16,644 bases of DNA, taken from positions 1 through 16,644 of the forward strand of contig DNXU01000274.1 in the NCBI GenBank assembly GCA_003505715.1, in the 5' to 3' direction. How positions within the stretch are numbered: position 1 is the stretch's first letter; every line of letters begins with the position of its first letter. A program made the translations under genes and the position numbers. The stretch is from Cyanobacteria bacterium UBA8803 (lineage in GTDB: Bacteria > Cyanobacteriota > Cyanobacteriia > Cyanobacteriales > Coleofasciculaceae). Under the pieces are notes generated by a model, which was given only the letters and a program-made list of their open reading frames with translations, was not told the origin of the DNA and searched no databases. Shown in pieces: positions 16,501-16,644 of the stretch.

Positions 16501-16633
16501 GGGTAATGGGTAATGGGTAATGGGTGATGGGTGATGGGTGATGGGTGATGGGTGATAGGTGATGGGTGATGGGTGATGGGTGATGGGTGATGGGTGATGG
16601 GTGATGGGTGATGGGTGATGGGTGATGGGTAAT
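16501..16633 (+). repeat. Tandem array of 19 heptamers (GGGTGAT / GGGTAAT)
   Basis: Nineteen uninterrupted 7-bp units: three GGGTAAT, five GGGTGAT, one AGGTGAT, nine GGGTGAT, one GGGTAAT, with a partial TGAT before the first. The TAA variant lies only at the edges, as expected if the core expanded by slippage. It belongs to the short tandemly repeated repetitive (STRR) type known in filamentous cyanobacteria. It starts 16 bp (12 bp counting the partial unit) upstream of the histidine kinase start codon, so it lies in the promoter or leader of that operon. There are no spacers, so it is not a CRISPR array. Confidence 0.95.
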
Positions 16634-16644
16634 TAGGGAGAAAT

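Noticed and set aside
16501..16633. CRISPR array
   Set aside because: Units are 7 bp with no spacers; this is a simple tandem heptamer repeat.
1..16644. tRNA, rRNA or transposase genes
   Set aside because: No cloverleaf, rRNA segment, DDE or HUH transposase sequence, or terminal inverted repeats of an insertion sequence were recognised on either strand.

Overview
The window is a piece of a filamentous or otherwise large-genome cyanobacterial chromosome. The evidence is a complete psbY (a photosystem II subunit) on the minus strand, seven perfect copies of the cyanobacterial HIP1 octamer GCGATCGC (starting at 2493, 3355, 3796, 5965, 9510, 13405 and 13780), a tandem heptamer array of the kind common in filamentous cyanobacteria, and a cyanobacterial-type ClpC. 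The genus cannot be fixed from the sequence alone.

Layout. (1) 1-3004: a heptamer-repeat remnant, then a 993-residue minus-strand protein of unknown function. (2) 3005-6647: a divergent intergenic region, then a plus-strand trio: a small membrane-anchored type IV pilin-like G/H protein, a Ser/Thr kinase with C-terminal membrane segments, and a second, paralogous Ser/Thr kinase whose C-terminus is fused through one membrane segment to another copy of the same pilin-like domain. (3) 6648-8154: a region of small genes, namely psbY (minus, 38 aa), a 70-aa protein of unknown function (plus) and a 67-aa zinc-ribbon protein (minus), with inverted repeats between the convergent pairs. (4) 8155-10894: a small unknown gene whose last 8 bases overlap the start of a clpC-type AAA+ unfoldase gene, probably an operon. 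(5) 11110-11325: a 71-aa unknown protein, followed by a near-perfect palindrome that looks like a bidirectional terminator. (6) 11475-16484, minus strand: a signalling operon transcribed from a dCache-HAMP-PAS hybrid histidine kinase with two receiver domains, through a GAF-containing class III adenylate cyclase, to a single-domain response regulator. (7) 16501-16633: nineteen tandem heptamers directly upstream of that kinase.

How the genes may work together. The 11475-16484 operon reads as a cAMP phosphorelay: an extracytoplasmic dCache sensor controls a histidine kinase, its receivers and a separate receiver protein, next to a cyclase that could make cAMP. Arthrospira CyaC carries comparable parts in one polypeptide; here they are separate, and the kinase and cyclase reading frames overlap by 98 bp. 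The pilin-like/kinase trio suggests Ser/Thr phosphorylation linked to an envelope-exposed domain. Whether the two signalling clusters are connected is not shown by the sequence.

The most unusual items are the kinase-pilin fusion beside its unfused relatives, the unrecognised 993-aa protein, the kinase/cyclase overlap that coincides with a truncated receiver lacking its phospho-acceptor Asp, and the heptamer array 12-16 bp from the sensor kinase start codon.
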